From assembly GCA_009733575.1 (NCBI GenBank), contig ML769515.1, forward strand, positions 29,987 through 93,986: DNA of 64,000 nt. Direction: 5' to 3'. The position numbers were made by a program, and so were the translations under genes. Within the stretch, counting starts at the first letter, position 1, and the number at the start of each line of letters is the position of its first letter. Source of the DNA: Gymnopus androsaceus JB14. Lineage: Eukaryota; Basidiomycota; Agaricomycetes; Agaricales; Omphalotaceae. Below, in pieces: positions 11,215 through 23,642 of this stretch. The notes beneath the pieces were generated by a model. The model was not told the origin of the DNA and did not search any database. It worked only from the letters and a program-made list of their open reading frames with translations.

Positions 11215-11800
11215 CGTAGGTTGTTACTACCTCCAGTGGAAGGGGGTAGTGTTTATGCATAAAGAGAAGGGAAGCAGTAAATAATTACTGCATCTCAGAT
11301 GGAATGGAAGGGAGGTAGTATTTATATACTACTCCCAAGGTGCAAAGCAATGGGAAGTAGTAAATGATTACTGCCACCCCCAGAATGCAAGGGAGGTAGG
11401 TAGTACATAGTTACTACCTCCCTCAAAGTGGGAGCAAAAAGAAGGTAGTAGGAGGCAGTATTTATATACTACCTCCCAAGGTGTAAAACAATGGGAAGCA
11501 GTAAATCATTGCTGCATCCCCCCGATGGAATACATGGTAGGGAGGTAGTATTTATATACTACTCCCAAGGTGGAAAGCAATGGAAGCAGTAAATAATTAC
11601 TGCCTCCCCGGATGGAATTCCTGGAAGGGAGATAGTAGCTATTTACTACCTCCCAAGAAATGGGAGCGTAACGGAAATAGTAGCTATCCACAACCTCCCC
11701 AATGACTAAAGGGAGAGAAGGGAAGTAGTAGATAGTACTACCTATCTCACAGAACTGAGGGGAGCATTGAATGGTAGTAAATAATTACCACCCTTACCAA
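11215..11800. repeat. Array of short palindromes, right block
   Basis: Continuation of the array at 9340-10700 with the same GGGAGGTAGTA/TACTACCTCCC arms, the same AATAATTACT or TTTATATACT centres and the same GATGGAATGC spacers. About ten copies can be counted by eye, decaying toward 11800. The two blocks were presumably one array before insertion of the element at 10719-11193. Confidence 0.75.
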
Positions 11801-13104
11801 TTAACAAGCAGTGCTTCTAGTTCCACCCCAAATTAGCAAGTTAGTAGTGCATAATTACTATTGGGAGAATATGAGCGAGGTATGTAGATTGAGATAGGGA
11901 ATGTTTACTACATACATATCTAAACTATCAATTAAGTACTGGATCTGAAGTTGGCTGTTCACACTGGCAGGATGGCTCCTGAGGACCGGCGTGCATATTT
12001 ATTAAGTCAGGTGTATCTACTTTGGCATTTACTAGTATAGGCCTACAGATGATAGGATCCAGTAGTTCAGAGCGGAGACTGACTTTGAGCACTTGCAGGA
12101 GTGTGTCAAAAGCTTGCATGCAGAGTTCACACGTGTAATTGCTAGGTTCACTAAGGACCGTGACTACTACGGCAACTCTCACTACAAAGCACTCCCCCAC
12201 TGCTGGTCATGTTGTGTACACTAAAGAACATGCAGACATGTTTGAGTCACTTCACCTGGATGCAGAAATGAAGTTCAGACATGCTTAACTGGATTTTCTT
12301 AAGACCTCAGCAGGTGAGATGCTTGCAGATCATGTATTGCTTTGGCGCGCAAACTAGGAGACAGCATTTGGGTTCAATTGGTATGTTCATCAATTCTGAC
12401 ATGGGGAATGTTGGTTGAAACTTGGACAGGTGGGCCTCCCAAGCCTGCATTTGTTGATCTGACCATCCATGTTCATGGTGGGGATACTCATGAACCTTCG
12501 TGAACCTCCATCGGAGGATGAGGCAGATGATGATACACCCACAGGGTCCAAGCAAAAACTGTGCACAGAAGAACCAGATATGTGTTTAATATTTGTGTTT
12601 GATTCAGCATTTGAAGATGTAATAAACAATTTATTTAAACAGGCATTGTTTAATAGTACACATTTTGGGTTGTTTAAATGCTTGTTTAAAGACAGGCAAA
12701 TGGTTGAAGGAATTTGGGTTTTGTTTAAATGTTCAACAAACTCAACTTGTTTAGAAAGGCTGTTTAAATCTGTTGTTTAATGGTTGTGCAGCAGCCTTGT
12801 TTAATTAGAGTGTGTTATTTGTTTAGTTAATACTACCAATCACAGTGTTTAATTGTTGATGAGTTAGATTTGTGCTGGGTATGAAAACCAACCAAACAAC
12901 AATCACCCCAATCAGATATAATCCAAAAGGTTTAATTTAATGCGAGGAAGGAGGTTGTCGAAGGTTCCCTCGACTACTAATTGATTCGAAGAGAAAAGCA
13001 CTTGACAGTAGGCACAGACAGTGCGAGATGAACAAGGTTTATATTTGGAGGGAGGTTTTGAAAAGCCAACTAACGTACAATGACGCGCTGACTAATCGAG
13101 GGGG
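11801..13104. other. Non-coding stretch with TGTTTAA-rich repeat
   Basis: No gene supported. The sequence 11930-12300 has no long frame and no family I recognise. From about 12620 to 12860 the word TGTTTAA(A) recurs about ten times, which gives a spurious frame with repeated Leu-Phe-Lys. The rest looks like ordinary decayed repeat sequence. Confidence 0.4.
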
Positions 13105-13300
13105 GAAAGCAAACACCAAAGCACGGGTCAAGTACGCCGACTCAACAAACGACTTTGCATATCCGCATGAACACCGAAGGCACGGGTCAAGTATGCCGAC
13201 TCAACAAACGGACCTCACGTATCCGAGGTGAAATACCCAAGCACAGGTCAAGGACACCGACTCAACAAACGACTTAGCATATCTCGGGAGCCTTTACGTC
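13105..13300. repeat. Minisatellite, about 60-bp unit, three copies
   Basis: Three imperfect tandem copies centred on CACGGGTCAAGTACGCCGAC followed by TCAACAAACGAC and GCATATC. Copies begin near 13119, 13179 and 13239. It lies just upstream of the gypsy 5' LTR and may belong to the sequence into which that element inserted. Confidence 0.65.
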
Positions 13301-13373
13301 GCTGCGCAATGATACTCCAACTGTCAGGGAAACCTGCGAGTTACCTAACAAGCTTATACAATTGCTGCACAAG

Positions 13374-13555
13374 TGTAACGCCCCCTATTACTTACTCACA
13401 CGTCATTATGTTACGTTATGTCACTCATGTATAAACCATGTTATGTCACTTGTTTACCTTAGCTTAAACCTTACCCATACCGAATACCTTGACAATATCA
13501 GTCCAGTTGTGTTCATTTGGGTGAAACTTAGCTCTGACCTCACCGAGGTCTTATA
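13374..13555 (+). repeat. 5' LTR of gypsy element
   Basis: Direct repeat partner of 23803-23984, starting TGTAACGCCCCC. The two copies agree except at four positions, three of them transitions. The shared sequence stops at GTCTTATA (13555), which may be the true LTR end. Alternatively the LTR runs to about 13614, just before the possible primer-binding site, and the 3' copy is truncated. Confidence 0.8.
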
Positions 13556-13615
13556 CTTTTTTGAACATCTCGCAATACTCATCGTATTTTGGTGTTTGCT
13601 GCTTGTGTTAAACAA

Positions 13616-13633
13616 GTGATATCAAAGCGTAAC
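13616..13633 (+). promoter_or_regulatory. Possible primer-binding site
   Basis: The bases AGTGATATCAAAGCG resemble the tRNA-complementary site of fungal Ty3 elements, which usually contains TATCARAGCG. In most elements it directly follows the 5' LTR. Here it lies about 60 bp after the last base shared by both LTRs, which favours a longer LTR. Not tested against a tRNA. Confidence 0.35.
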
Positions 13634-13680
13634 TTTGAACAATCGAAATTAAAACCTTAATTTTCAAAAGATCTATTCCC

Positions 13681-16600
13681 ATGAGCAGATCAACCAATGA
13701 GTCCGAGAATCATTATGATTCAACTCGCATCCGCGACGACATGCGCAACGTTGTCAACAACTTGAACACGCATGCCCCAGAGCATACGTGGCAGTCTGAC
13801 AGTAGTTGAGCGACCACTCGGAGCGTTCCATCGGAGCATTCCATCGGAACCTTCAAGTGTGGGAACGTCAAATCCCGCCCAGTCTGTTGAATTTTACCAA
13901 CAGCTGGAAAAAGTTTCTCGAGCTTGTGCAGATGCACAAGAGAATAGCATGAACATAGCTCGATCTTGTGCTACTGCACAAGAAAATAGCCTAAACGTTA
14001 CTCATGAGTTTTCCAAACTCATGGAGTTTTTCGTGAACAGCTTAGGCCAAGGAGGTGATGTAAGAACCCCTCCAAATTCCGATGCAGATACTGCATCTCA
14101 CTCAGGAACCATGTCCCCTCTGATACTGAGGCCCAGAGAGGGTGTGGAGGAACCGAGTACCCACGGCGGAGGTGCCTCAGTCACCGACATTAAGTCTGAG
14201 ACTAAGGATCATTCCGTCCCTGAGAGATGACGTGAAGCTGGAGTACCTCCAGTAACAACAACTTCTCACCGGATACCCTCTGGCGGATTCCATTCCGCAT
14301 CAGAGACTCAGGTAGCCACACCTGCATTTCATGCAGGTGAACTTCCTGTTAACCGTACCAATTACACTACGGTTGATGATGAACAAATGGAGACTTCCAT
14401 TGGCCATCTGGGACAAATCCCAGACAAAGACTTTGAAGAGCTCCGTCGACAGTTGGCCCTGTACAACGAAGAACAAGCCAAAGTTAAGGCTCAAATGGAT
14501 AGGATCCACAATCCTACCCTAGGAGATAAGCTACTGGGAGCATTTAATAACTCCCCCATTGTAGCGTTCTCGCATACTGCAATGGTACGAACTACCACTG
14601 CCAACCCACCGCCTGACACAGGTCGAATCCACTGCAGCAGTTGCAGCCCCATCTAATGTCGAAAGCCGACAAGAATGGCAAGACTGAGTTGCTATACAGC
14701 AACTCAGGAATAGCGACCTCCGAGCATCCGGAGAGTCAAAATACCCAGACCAGGGTATTGGCTTTAATAACGATGGATTCCCCATCAACAAGGCCAAAAC
14801 TCCCCGACATATATGGGATAGAGGATCTGCTTTAGATCCCCTGCATCTTGTTGAGGAGGTAGGTAATAGACCTACCTCTCAATACACCTTACACGGGAAT
14901 GCATCCCACGCTGGTTCGAACAGAACCCGAGAAAGCCTTCATGAAAGTGAAGCTGGGGAACATTTAGGAGGACATGCTCCTCCTGGTGAAAACGGCCCTC
15001 CTGGGGATGAAGGAGATGATGACGGCAACGGTAGGGACAACAAGGATTGTAAAGGCAAAAAGCCTTCCCGTTGTCACTGCACACCTTGGGATGATGATTC
15101 ATCCTCAGATGAATCTCCCCATCCTCTCCGTCATCTTCACCACCTGATTCCTCTCATTCTGAGGATTCTAGTTCATCAGATGACAAATGGATTGGTGCTT
15201 TTGCACCTAGAAACAAGCATCTTGATAAGAAATCTCGTCGCAAACTGCGAAAGAAGACTATCAAAAAGCTCAGAGCCAAGACAGAGGACAATGAACGTCG
15301 TGAGTCATGGCTCAAAGGTATTCTGAGAGAATACAAAAAGCAGATCAGACACTACTGCAACTGTGAACCGGTTCAGGGTACTGAAATGCCCAAGGGAGTC
15401 AAAGTCCCAAACCCTGCCAGGTTCACGGGTTCTAACGACATCGAAGAATTCGACACTTGGCTACTAGCCATGCTCCAATGGATTGTGATATCACGATTGG
15501 TCGGAAGGGTCAACAATGACCAATGCGTCCAAGTCATAGGAAGCTACCTTGACGGAGACGTGCTACGCTGGTACAATGACGAAGTCACAGGACTTCATTA
15601 TTACCAGTTGAATTGGACTTTTGAGAAAGTCATACTGGGGCTATTTGCCCAATTCGTACAGGCTACAACAATGCACGTAGCACCTGAGAAGTTTGAGGCT
15701 ACGACCTATGACCCCAAAAAGGGTGTTAGGGCATATAAAGCTGAACTTCAGCGTTGGGGGTCGAGAATGACCCAACCACCAACGGCGTATGCCCTTAGGA
15801 AGAAATTCCTGGATGGGTTACCCGCACATCTTATTTGTAAGATGATAGAGCAGGGCGCTTCACCTGATCTTGCTAAACTTAGCAAGATGAGATGGTGGAA
15901 CACATTGAGAACAATAAAGCCCTCGCAGACTACTACACTGCATCCAGCAAAAAGGTGCAAAAAGTGGAGTCGTCATACTTCAACAAGAGGTTGAAGACGG
16001 AACGACAAAGTGGGAATTCTCAACTTCCTCAACATGCTGAGGAAGGCACTACAATCAATGTTGATGGTAGACGCTTTCAATTCTGACACAAATTGGGTGA
16101 ACGCCCTGGAAAGTCCTACAATAAGGACAAAGGTCGTAGGAATACAACCTTTAGACCCAAAGTAGCTGCTAGTACTTCTGTAGTAGTCAGTAAGCCATCT
16201 CAGAACGGAAATAGTAATAACGCACCAAGCAAACTTTGCTACTTGTGCGGTAAGCCAGGTCACTTCACAAATGACCCTACATGCGAACAATACGGCAAAC
16301 CTTGTTTATTTGCAATTCGCAAAGACGAGGTCGTCAAAACACCGTCCGAATCACCTTCTCAAGGGAAGAAAGACCAGGATTATGATCCCGTCCCCGATCT
16401 CCAGGAGACAGACTCATCGGATGATGAGAGCTCGGCCGGCGAGTGGGCAGAGCTGGATGATTACGGCAAACCATATATGGGTCGTCTAGCCAGAGATGAT
16501 GATTTCTTTGGCTGCATCCGCGAAATACTCCCTCTTCAGGAGGAGGACCCCCTCAAGGGAGCAGGCCCTCCCATCCTGCTCAAGGAAGATTACGATGAAG

Positions 16601-16770
16601 GAATATTTCCTTCATTAGATCCCGGGAATCATCCGTATAAAATGGATGAGGATTGTTGTATGACAATGGATGAAAATCCATTGTCTGGAGAGAACTCTCC
16701 TAAAGCCAACTACAGGGTTCACAAATCCTGCAAACCCATGGAAAGGCCAAATCGAGGTGATCCCAAGGAT
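13681..16770 (+). pseudogene. gag: gypsy gag (capsid and zinc knuckle), broken
   Basis: The structural polyprotein that packages the element RNA. An ATG at 13681 opens a Ser/Glu/Asn-rich N-terminal part. A low-complexity acidic and Ser-rich linker follows (to about 15200). A retrotransposon-gag capsid domain lies near 15386-15880 (NPARFTGSNDIEEFDTWL at its start, VLRWYNDEV in the middle). A zinc knuckle CYLCGKPGHFTNDPTC lies near 16231-16280. Frame changes near 13800, 14630, 15115 and 15890 and TGA stops at 14228, 16084 and 16771 break it. The last change lies near the end of the capsid domain; an indel is more likely than a programmed frameshift, because the downstream frame has no stop-free join here. 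Confidence 0.8.
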
Positions 16771-16773
16771 TGA

Positions 16774-17235
16774 CAACCGATAACCGTGTTAATGGATATT
16801 GGTGGCCAGTTGGCCCTCACGTTAATGGACTCGGGATGCACTATCGAGGCACTGAGTCCCGCCCACGTCCATCTGACCAATGGAAAAGTCCATCAGTTGA
16901 CAGACCAGCATTCCCTACAATTGGGAACCATTGGCAGTCGTGCCAAATCTAACTATGGCATGACAATGAAAACCTCCTATGGAGGGATAATCAAGGATGT
17001 CTATTATGACATCGTCAACATTGACCAATACGATGCCATTGTGGGTACATGGTTCATGCGTAAACACGGCATCCAACTCGACTTCGAGAAAGGACAAGTC
17101 CTTATTCAAGGGAATCCCGCACCTACTTTATCAGTAGGGGAGGACCACGCCGAGTTTTTGAGGCGCTTGTCCATGAGACGAGATGCTCAAGCAGAAAAAT
17201 TCCGCAGAAAAGACTCAGAATCGAGTCTAAATTGA
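16774..17235 (+). pseudogene. gypsy aspartic protease domain
   Basis: The retroviral-type aspartic protease that would process the Gag-Pol polyprotein. The catalytic triplet is visible as LTLMDSGCTIEAL near 16808-16846 (Asp-Ser-Gly). The flap and C-terminal region read YDAIVGTWFMRKHGIQLDF near 17029-17085, typical of basidiomycete gypsy proteases. It is in frame with the RT downstream. It ends at a TGA at 17233 where the neighbouring reading (LN-stop-LANRD) suggests a former Arg codon. Confidence 0.8.
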
Positions 17236-19506
17236 CTAGCTAATCGGGATACTAGTAATCCCGAAGCTAATCATAAGGTAACAGTCGAAACTGTTATCAA
17301 CAAGGAATACTTACAAGAGGAAATCAAACGTTCCGCTCGCAGTTTCCCTCAAAATTTCCCAGTAGTCCTTGAAAGCTTTGACGAGGACGATCCTTCGGTT
17401 TCACCGAAGGTACAGAAGTTCACAGTAGACCATATCGATAGATATATTGAAATCGTCCAGGAATTCTCTTGGGAACGATTCCCAGGAGAAGTCAAGTGTC
17501 AAGCAGAGCTTAGAGCTATGCGAGACTCGAACAAAATGGAAGCAGAAATTGCTTCCACTACGCAAACAGAAGAAGTAGTATATACCTCTTCATGTCCTTC
17601 AGAAAATGAAGGAATGTTCCTGAAGGTCAAATTGTCCTTCGAAAAACATAAGACTAGGAGGAAATTCCCTCCTAGAACCAGCACAAACCGCAAAGGTTTG
17701 TGCAAATGTTCCCGCTCCCGGAAACGTTCACATCGAAGGCACAATTCTGTGCCATTCCTCAAGATCCCATTGGAGAATATTCCAATGAATCAACTATACT
17801 CATTTGCAGAAGACTCTGTACCAGAAGTCGAGAGGCTTATGCCTATTGATGACACGGAGGGTGTTGACTATTCAACAATCCCCGAGTTTGGCCCATATTT
17901 GGAGAATCAAATTCCCCAGATACGGGCCAGAATACTACACCAGTACGCAAATATGCTGTCTGGTGCACCGGAGGAATTACCTCCAATTTGTGAGGTGAAT
18001 CATAAAATCACCCTGATCGACGAGCAACGCAAGTATCATTACTACATGCCACGTTGCCCTGACGGTCTAAAGACTCAACTTAGTGATAAGTTGGGTTGAT
18101 ACACACGTGCACAGTGGTGGGTTCGTGCTAATGCAGCACAAGCAGCCCCCATGCTGTGTATACCCAAGAAAAATGGTACATTGCATACCATTGTTGACTA
18201 TTGTCAATGAAACGATAATACGGTGAAGGATGTAACTCCCTTCCCGGATCAAGAGCATATCCGTATGGATTTCGCTCACCACAAGTATTGATCCAAGCTC
18301 AATATGAGTGACGCCTACGAGCAGATCAGGAACGAGCCCATAGACGTCTGAAAGACTGCTTTTGCGAATGTATTTGGTACATTTGTTAGCAATGTGATGG
18401 TACAAGGCGATTGCAATGCCCCCACCACCTTCCAGAGAGGTATGACCCTCACGTTCCAAGATATCATCGGGAGATACGTTCACGTATATCTCGATGACAT
18501 CTTTATATTCAGTGACACTCCGGAAGACCACGAGCGTCACATCAACGACGTTTTTGAACATCTTTGGAAACAGGCTTTGTATCTCAAAGCCGAGAAATGT
18601 GAATTATTCACAAAATCAGTGGATTGCCTAGGACATCTAGTAGACAACCATGGCATCCATGCCGACAAGGACAAAATGTCCAAAATTTGCAACTGGCGCA
18701 CACCGCACAGTTTCAACAACGTACAACGATTCCTTGGACTAGTCCAGTACGTTGCACCATACATGCCCAACGTAACCAATTACACCGGGCCCCTCAGCAT
18801 CATGTGTAGGAACAATGTTCCTTTCATATGGATGCCATTGCATCAGACGTGCTTTGAGCACGTCAAGTGACTTGCAGTATTGGCCCCAATACTGCAACCC
18901 ATAGAACCCCGACACAAAGATCCAATATAGATCATTTGCGATGCATCTGTGTCGGGAGTAGGCTGTATGTACGGCCATGGCCCTACATGGCAGACATGCA
19001 GGCCAGCTGGCTTCATGTCAAAAAAGTTTACTGCAGCTCAACACAACTACCATGTGTTTGAGCTGGAAACTCTGGCTATACTAGAAGCTCTCCTCAAGTG
19101 GGAAGATAAGCTTCTAGGATACCAAGTCCATGTGGTTACGGACCACAAAGCACTTGAGTTCTTCCTAACTCAGCGCAAATTGTCGAGCCGACAGGCTCAA
19201 TGGATGGAGTATCTATCCAGATTTGACTTTGATATATGCTATATCAAAGGGATTGCGAATAAAGTTGCAGATGCGTTATCGCGCTACTACGAATCCGACA
19301 CTTCCGAGGATGTACATGGTATTCACGAATATGTCAATGCGGATATCCGCATTGACAAAGATCACAACGACCTACCAAGAGGACGTCTCGAGGAACTGGC
19401 CAACAACCACCTCATGGCTTTGCAACGCTCTGAGTGTCTCCAAAGTAAACAGCATGCCATTTGCGACCCCATAGAGCCTCGCGACCGAGAAGCTGCTGAA
19501 CTTTGA
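17236..19506 (+). pseudogene. pol: gypsy reverse transcriptase and RNase H
   Basis: Copies element RNA into DNA and removes the RNA strand. RT: the fingers region reads KNGTLHTIVDYC near 18168-18206, SDAYEQIRNEP near 18307-18340 and GDCNAPTTFQRG near 18406-18440. The polymerase box YLDDIFIFS is near 18487-18515 with both Asp present. RNase H: ICDASVSGVG near 18931-18960 (first Asp), LETLAILEAL near 19063-19095 (Glu), VVTDHKALEFF near 19132-19165 (Asp) and NKVADALSRYY near 19258-19290 (Asp). Stops at 18097, 18208, 18289, 18349, 18868, 18928 and 19504 interrupt an otherwise unshifted frame. All lie at positions where related elements carry Arg or Trp, except 18349, where the ancestral residue is unclear. 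Confidence 0.9.
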
Positions 19507-21135
19507 GCAAACGTCGAAGTCCCAGAACCAATGGTCCCAGTCCCTGCAGAAGCTGAGGAAGATATTACCATCTTCTACTCACGCCCACGAGGTGGAAATC
19601 CATAGGATTTCCACCAGGAACGGGATATCTTCATCGAGGACGTGAAGCGTTTATACGCTTCCGACCCTCTATTTGCTAAGGTGTTTCTCCATCCAGAGAA
19701 ACACCCAGCATTCTTGATAGAGAATGAACTGGTCTTCTCCACAAATCGTGGAGGAGAACAAGTCCTTTGCATTCCCCGAGGAAAGTCTTCCAACGGGAAA
19801 AGCTTATATGGCATTATTGCCAAACAAGCCCATGAAGTGCTGGGACACTTCGGGGGTCAATGAACGTCGGACTACGTTTGTTGTTGGTACTGGTGGCCAC
19901 GTGTAAATGGCCACATTGAGGAGTATTGTAAGACCTGCGACGTTTGTCAACAGGCAAAAACCTCGAACAAGAAGCCCACAGGAGAGCTCCACCCACTTCC
20001 AATTCCCACTAGACCTTGGGAATCCATAGGAATGGACTTTATAGGTCCATTCCCTGAATCACATGGATACAATTACCTCTGGGTGGTAGTCTGCAGACTG
20101 ACATCCAGGGTACACGTTATCCCAGTGACCATGACAACTACTGCAGCGCAGTTATTGAGGTTATTCGTGAAGGAGATTGTGAGACAACATGGTCTGCCAA
20201 AATCCATAGTCTCGGATAGAGACTCCAAGTTCACTTCCCACTGGTGGCAAGAAGTTCACTGGATATTGGGAGCGAAACTCCTAATGTCCATGTCGTTCCA
20301 TCCACAAACGGATGGAGCGACAGAACAAATGAATTGTTCTATTGGGCAGATACTCAGGTTGACAGTAGACGCCGGCCAGAGGAACTGGGTCAAAAAATGC
20401 CCAATGCTCGAGTTTGCCATAAACTTGAGTATAAGCGAATCCACTGGATTTGCCCCCTTCGAACTCGATGGTGGCTTTATGCCTTCCATGATTCGTGAAT
20501 ACCAAGTTACAAATAATGTACCTCCAGGCATTCGTGAATTCGCAGACAAAGCTCTGCAAAATCTTATGGATGCCCACGATTCGATAATTGAATCGAGGAC
20601 AATCCAGAAACACCACGCCGATAAACGGCGTAGCAAGGAATCTGAATTGAAGGTAGACTCATTAGTCTACCTATCAACAAAGAATCTGTCCATACCCAAA
20701 GGCAGAGCTGCGAAGCTCCTGCCCAAATTTATTGGACCTTATCTAATTGTGGAAGCAAATTTGAATACTTCGGATTACAGGCTCTGTCTACCAACTGAGC
20801 TGGCCAAACGTGGAATTCACAACAATTTCCACGTTAGCCTACTGAGGAGACATCAAGCCAATGATGATGCCCTTTTTCCGCTGAGGTCAATGGCAGAGCC
20901 ATACGACTTCAGAGAGCTATCCGATGTGGAATGGCTTGTAGAAGAGATCACTGGCCATCACTGGGATGGCTGCAGACTCATGTTCCACATAAAGTGGAAT
21001 CTAGGTGATCTCACCACTGAACCTTACAATACATGTAAGGATTTGGCCGCTCTAGATAGATATCTAGAGCTGCAAGGGGTTTCCGACTGGTGGAAGGTGC
21101 CATGCGACAATTCTGTAACGGAATTGACACAGTAG
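19507..21135 (+). pseudogene. gypsy integrase with chromodomain
   Basis: Inserts the element DNA. The HHCC zinc domain lies near 19825-19960 (AHEVLGHFG, then CKTCDVCQQAK). The DDE core has MDFIGPFPE near 20032 (first Asp), IVSDRDSKF near 20208-20235 (second Asp) and HPQTDGATEQMN near 20299-20335 (Glu). The C-terminal part shows an SH3-like segment (VYLSTKNLSIPKG) and then a chromodomain-like tail, EWLVEEITGHHWDG and FHIKWNLGD near 20929-21010, which in chromoviruses directs insertion to marked chromatin. TGA at 19861 and TAG at 19603 are the only breaks. The 21133 stop is the natural end. Confidence 0.85.
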
Positions 21136-21251
21136 TGCGCGTGTGGCCAAATAAGGATCGAAAACGCCGTCATGGGTCACATGGCCATCAATCTCATTCA
21201 ATCTTGATTCAATTGAGAATTTTTCAAAGTTCTTAGAGTTTAACTTTGACC

Positions 21252-23642
21252 ATGGCTGAAAGCAAAAACCTGAACGCACCAAACTTGATGGAACAGCATA
21301 CTGCTGTGCCACAAAACGCCACTAGTGGCAACCAGATCAACAAAGGACTTAGTCCAATGTTCAACCCGATGGGCAGCGGCTTTACGCCACAATGCCAATC
21401 CCAATTCCTCCCTACCCAAAACCCCCAATCCCATGCCTACTTTGCTTTCCCTCCTCCCCAACTGAGCTCTGGTAATACCAACCAGGGCTTCCAAACCCAA
21501 ACTCAAGGATATTATCCTTCGAGTTATGTGTTTGGTTCGATCCAGCATACAGCTGGCTTGAACCCCAATTTCGCAGCAGGATTTAATCCAGCGGCGACAA
21601 CTAGCAGTGCCACGTCACCTTACTCGCAAATGTTGATGACTGGACCAGCGCCAGGCTTGACTATGCACCCTTTGCATCCTGGGGTACCCGTGGTGACGCC
21701 ATGGGCCTTTAACCAGAATCTGGGGACTGTGCTGCATGCGCGAGGTCACTGCCCTCAGTGCAATGCAATGCTCGCGCACATTGGGACGGCCTTTGTTGAC
21801 AACAAGACGTTGTTCCAAGCTGCCAACCTAGAGCGTGTCAATTACTATTGACATACTACCATGGGTAGCAACTTGGCCAGAGAGGACATTGTGTCCCTCT
21901 ACCGCTGGATTGGAGAGTTGAATTCGCAACTTGACAATGGACGGCAACATTACAACCATCTTGAAGACGACTATGACAAGGCTAAGCGCACCATCAAACA
22001 TTTACAAGGAGAATGCGAAAATGCTTGTACCGAGCGCAATGCATTCAAATTGGAAGCAGATCTGCTCCGTGAGGAAGTCTCTCGGTTGAGGATTCGCAAC
22101 CAGGAACTTGAAAATCAGGTTCCCACCTCCCAATCTGCTGTCCATCCTGGAAAGCGTAAGCGAACCGACGACAGACAGCCGTTGCCTCATCCCAGCATGA
22201 AGACGCGGAGATGGTCAACTATTCCGATATCGACACTGTCGACATTGTGATAGGTGAGCTGGAACAGTCTTTGACTGCTCCGACTCCATTCACACGAGAG
22301 CCCGTGGATCCAGAGGACCTACCTGATGGCGGGTATCGCACATACAAGGGCTTCGTCCTCTACGGCAGCGACGCAGCAGATGCACGCCGTAACACGGCTA
22401 TGAAAGTGCCTTTAGCACATGGAGGAGGGATCCGCACTATTAAAAAGCCCGGAGACTTCACCACTGTCCTCGAGGTGATAGCTATGTTTCGCATATTGCG
22501 GACATACGAGGACGCCGGGTCTGAACCGGGAAGAGAGCCCTGGAGAATCTACAAACTATGTTCCAAATTTCTCCAGACGGCCATCAACACCCCGGAGAAT
22601 GAGCGGAACGATCTACATTGAATGGTCATCTCCAACTTCTTCAGACTGCGGTTTGTGGATGACACACAACCCAAGAAGGTCGATAAGGGGAAGGGTCGGG
22701 CAGTACTGCCTGATCTAGAACCAGAGCTCCCCCCGCATGATGCGACAGGGAGTTTACCAACCGCTCCAATGGGAGCAAAGTCCAAAAAGAAGAATAAATC
22801 TTCTGCACCTTCGACGCAAGCATCATTGTCTGGTGTAACGTGCGAGGGAACGGATGAAGAATCCAACCCTTTCCGACTCGCCAGAGTATTGGGCTCAATA
22901 CTATTATGAGCACCCAAACAACTCTGTGGGAGGTATCAGACGTGATTCTGAAGATCACATCTCGGTACGCAGCCTATGAGGACGCCTTCTTGTTTCGAGA
23001 AGGGCACCTCGGTCACGTAATGGGGCGCCTGCTATCGAGCAAACACATTTCCTCCTCATATCCACGGAGTTGTTCGCAACTCCAGGACTGTACGAATCGC
23101 TGACAGCAAGCTCTACAGTTGCCTCTGAAGTCACAACGTCGCGTTACCCTGACACTGAAACCCGAAACGCTACACTCGGAAGTGTGGCGGCGTTCTACGC
23201 CTCCCAGGGCATCACTGTCGCTATGGCAGAAGACACTGCCATTTTTGCCATCGAATGGCTCACCGGCTTCCGTTCTACGAATAGCTTGTTGACCAACAAG
23301 GCACATGCGGTACGGGATCGAGTAGTCCCTGTGGTGTCCACGGGTACAGTCCCGGCTGGATTCGACGAGAATGCCTGGTTGTCGACTGGATTACTTGTCC
23401 GCCCAAGTATCCCTGTGCCCGGAACGATGTTCTTCCCCATTCTCCCTTCACCCAGCAGCAGTGGATTGCCTTACGGCAGTCCTCTCAATGCCATCGCGTT
23501 GAGCAGCAACTTGGCAGGGGCTCCTAGCTCCTCATCGTCCAGTGCCGTGCCCCCCAGACTGACCAGTCCGGAGACATTGCCATGGTTGATGCCGGTTCAT
23601 CCACAAAATGAATGCCAGGTACATATCTCAACATGCTCGTGA
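21252..23642 (+). pseudogene. Extra ORF 3' of gypsy pol, unknown function
   Basis: A coding region of about 2.4 kb lies between integrase and the 3' LTR, where standard Ty3 elements have little. Part 1 (21252-21848) is Gln/Asn/Pro-rich and ends with CPQCN. Part 2 (21861-22250) is a coiled coil (LNSQLDNGRQHYNHLEDDY, then LREEVSRLRIRNQELENQ). Part 3 (22211-22909) has DGGYRTYKGFVLYGSD and a basic-acidic tail, and continues in other frames to a Ser-rich end at 23642. Breaks: TGA 21849, a frame change near 22200, TGA 22619, a frame change near 22880 and TGA 22977. The TGA stops are again consistent with former CGA codons. I know no function. The composition suggests a structural or assembly protein, and I see no membrane segment that would support an envelope. 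Confidence 0.6.

Noticed and set aside
9340..11800. CRISPR-like appearance of repeats and spacers
   Set aside because: Repeats are imperfect palindromes with variable length, spacers are also repetitive, and the genome is eukaryotic.
12469..12780. Plus-strand frame of 103 codons
   Set aside because: The second half is a translation of TGTTTAAA repeats and the first half shows no family.
15870..15900. Programmed gag-pol frameshift in the gypsy element
   Set aside because: The frame change lies just after the capsid domain and before the zinc knuckle, with no recognisable slippery site. Gag has other indels nearby.
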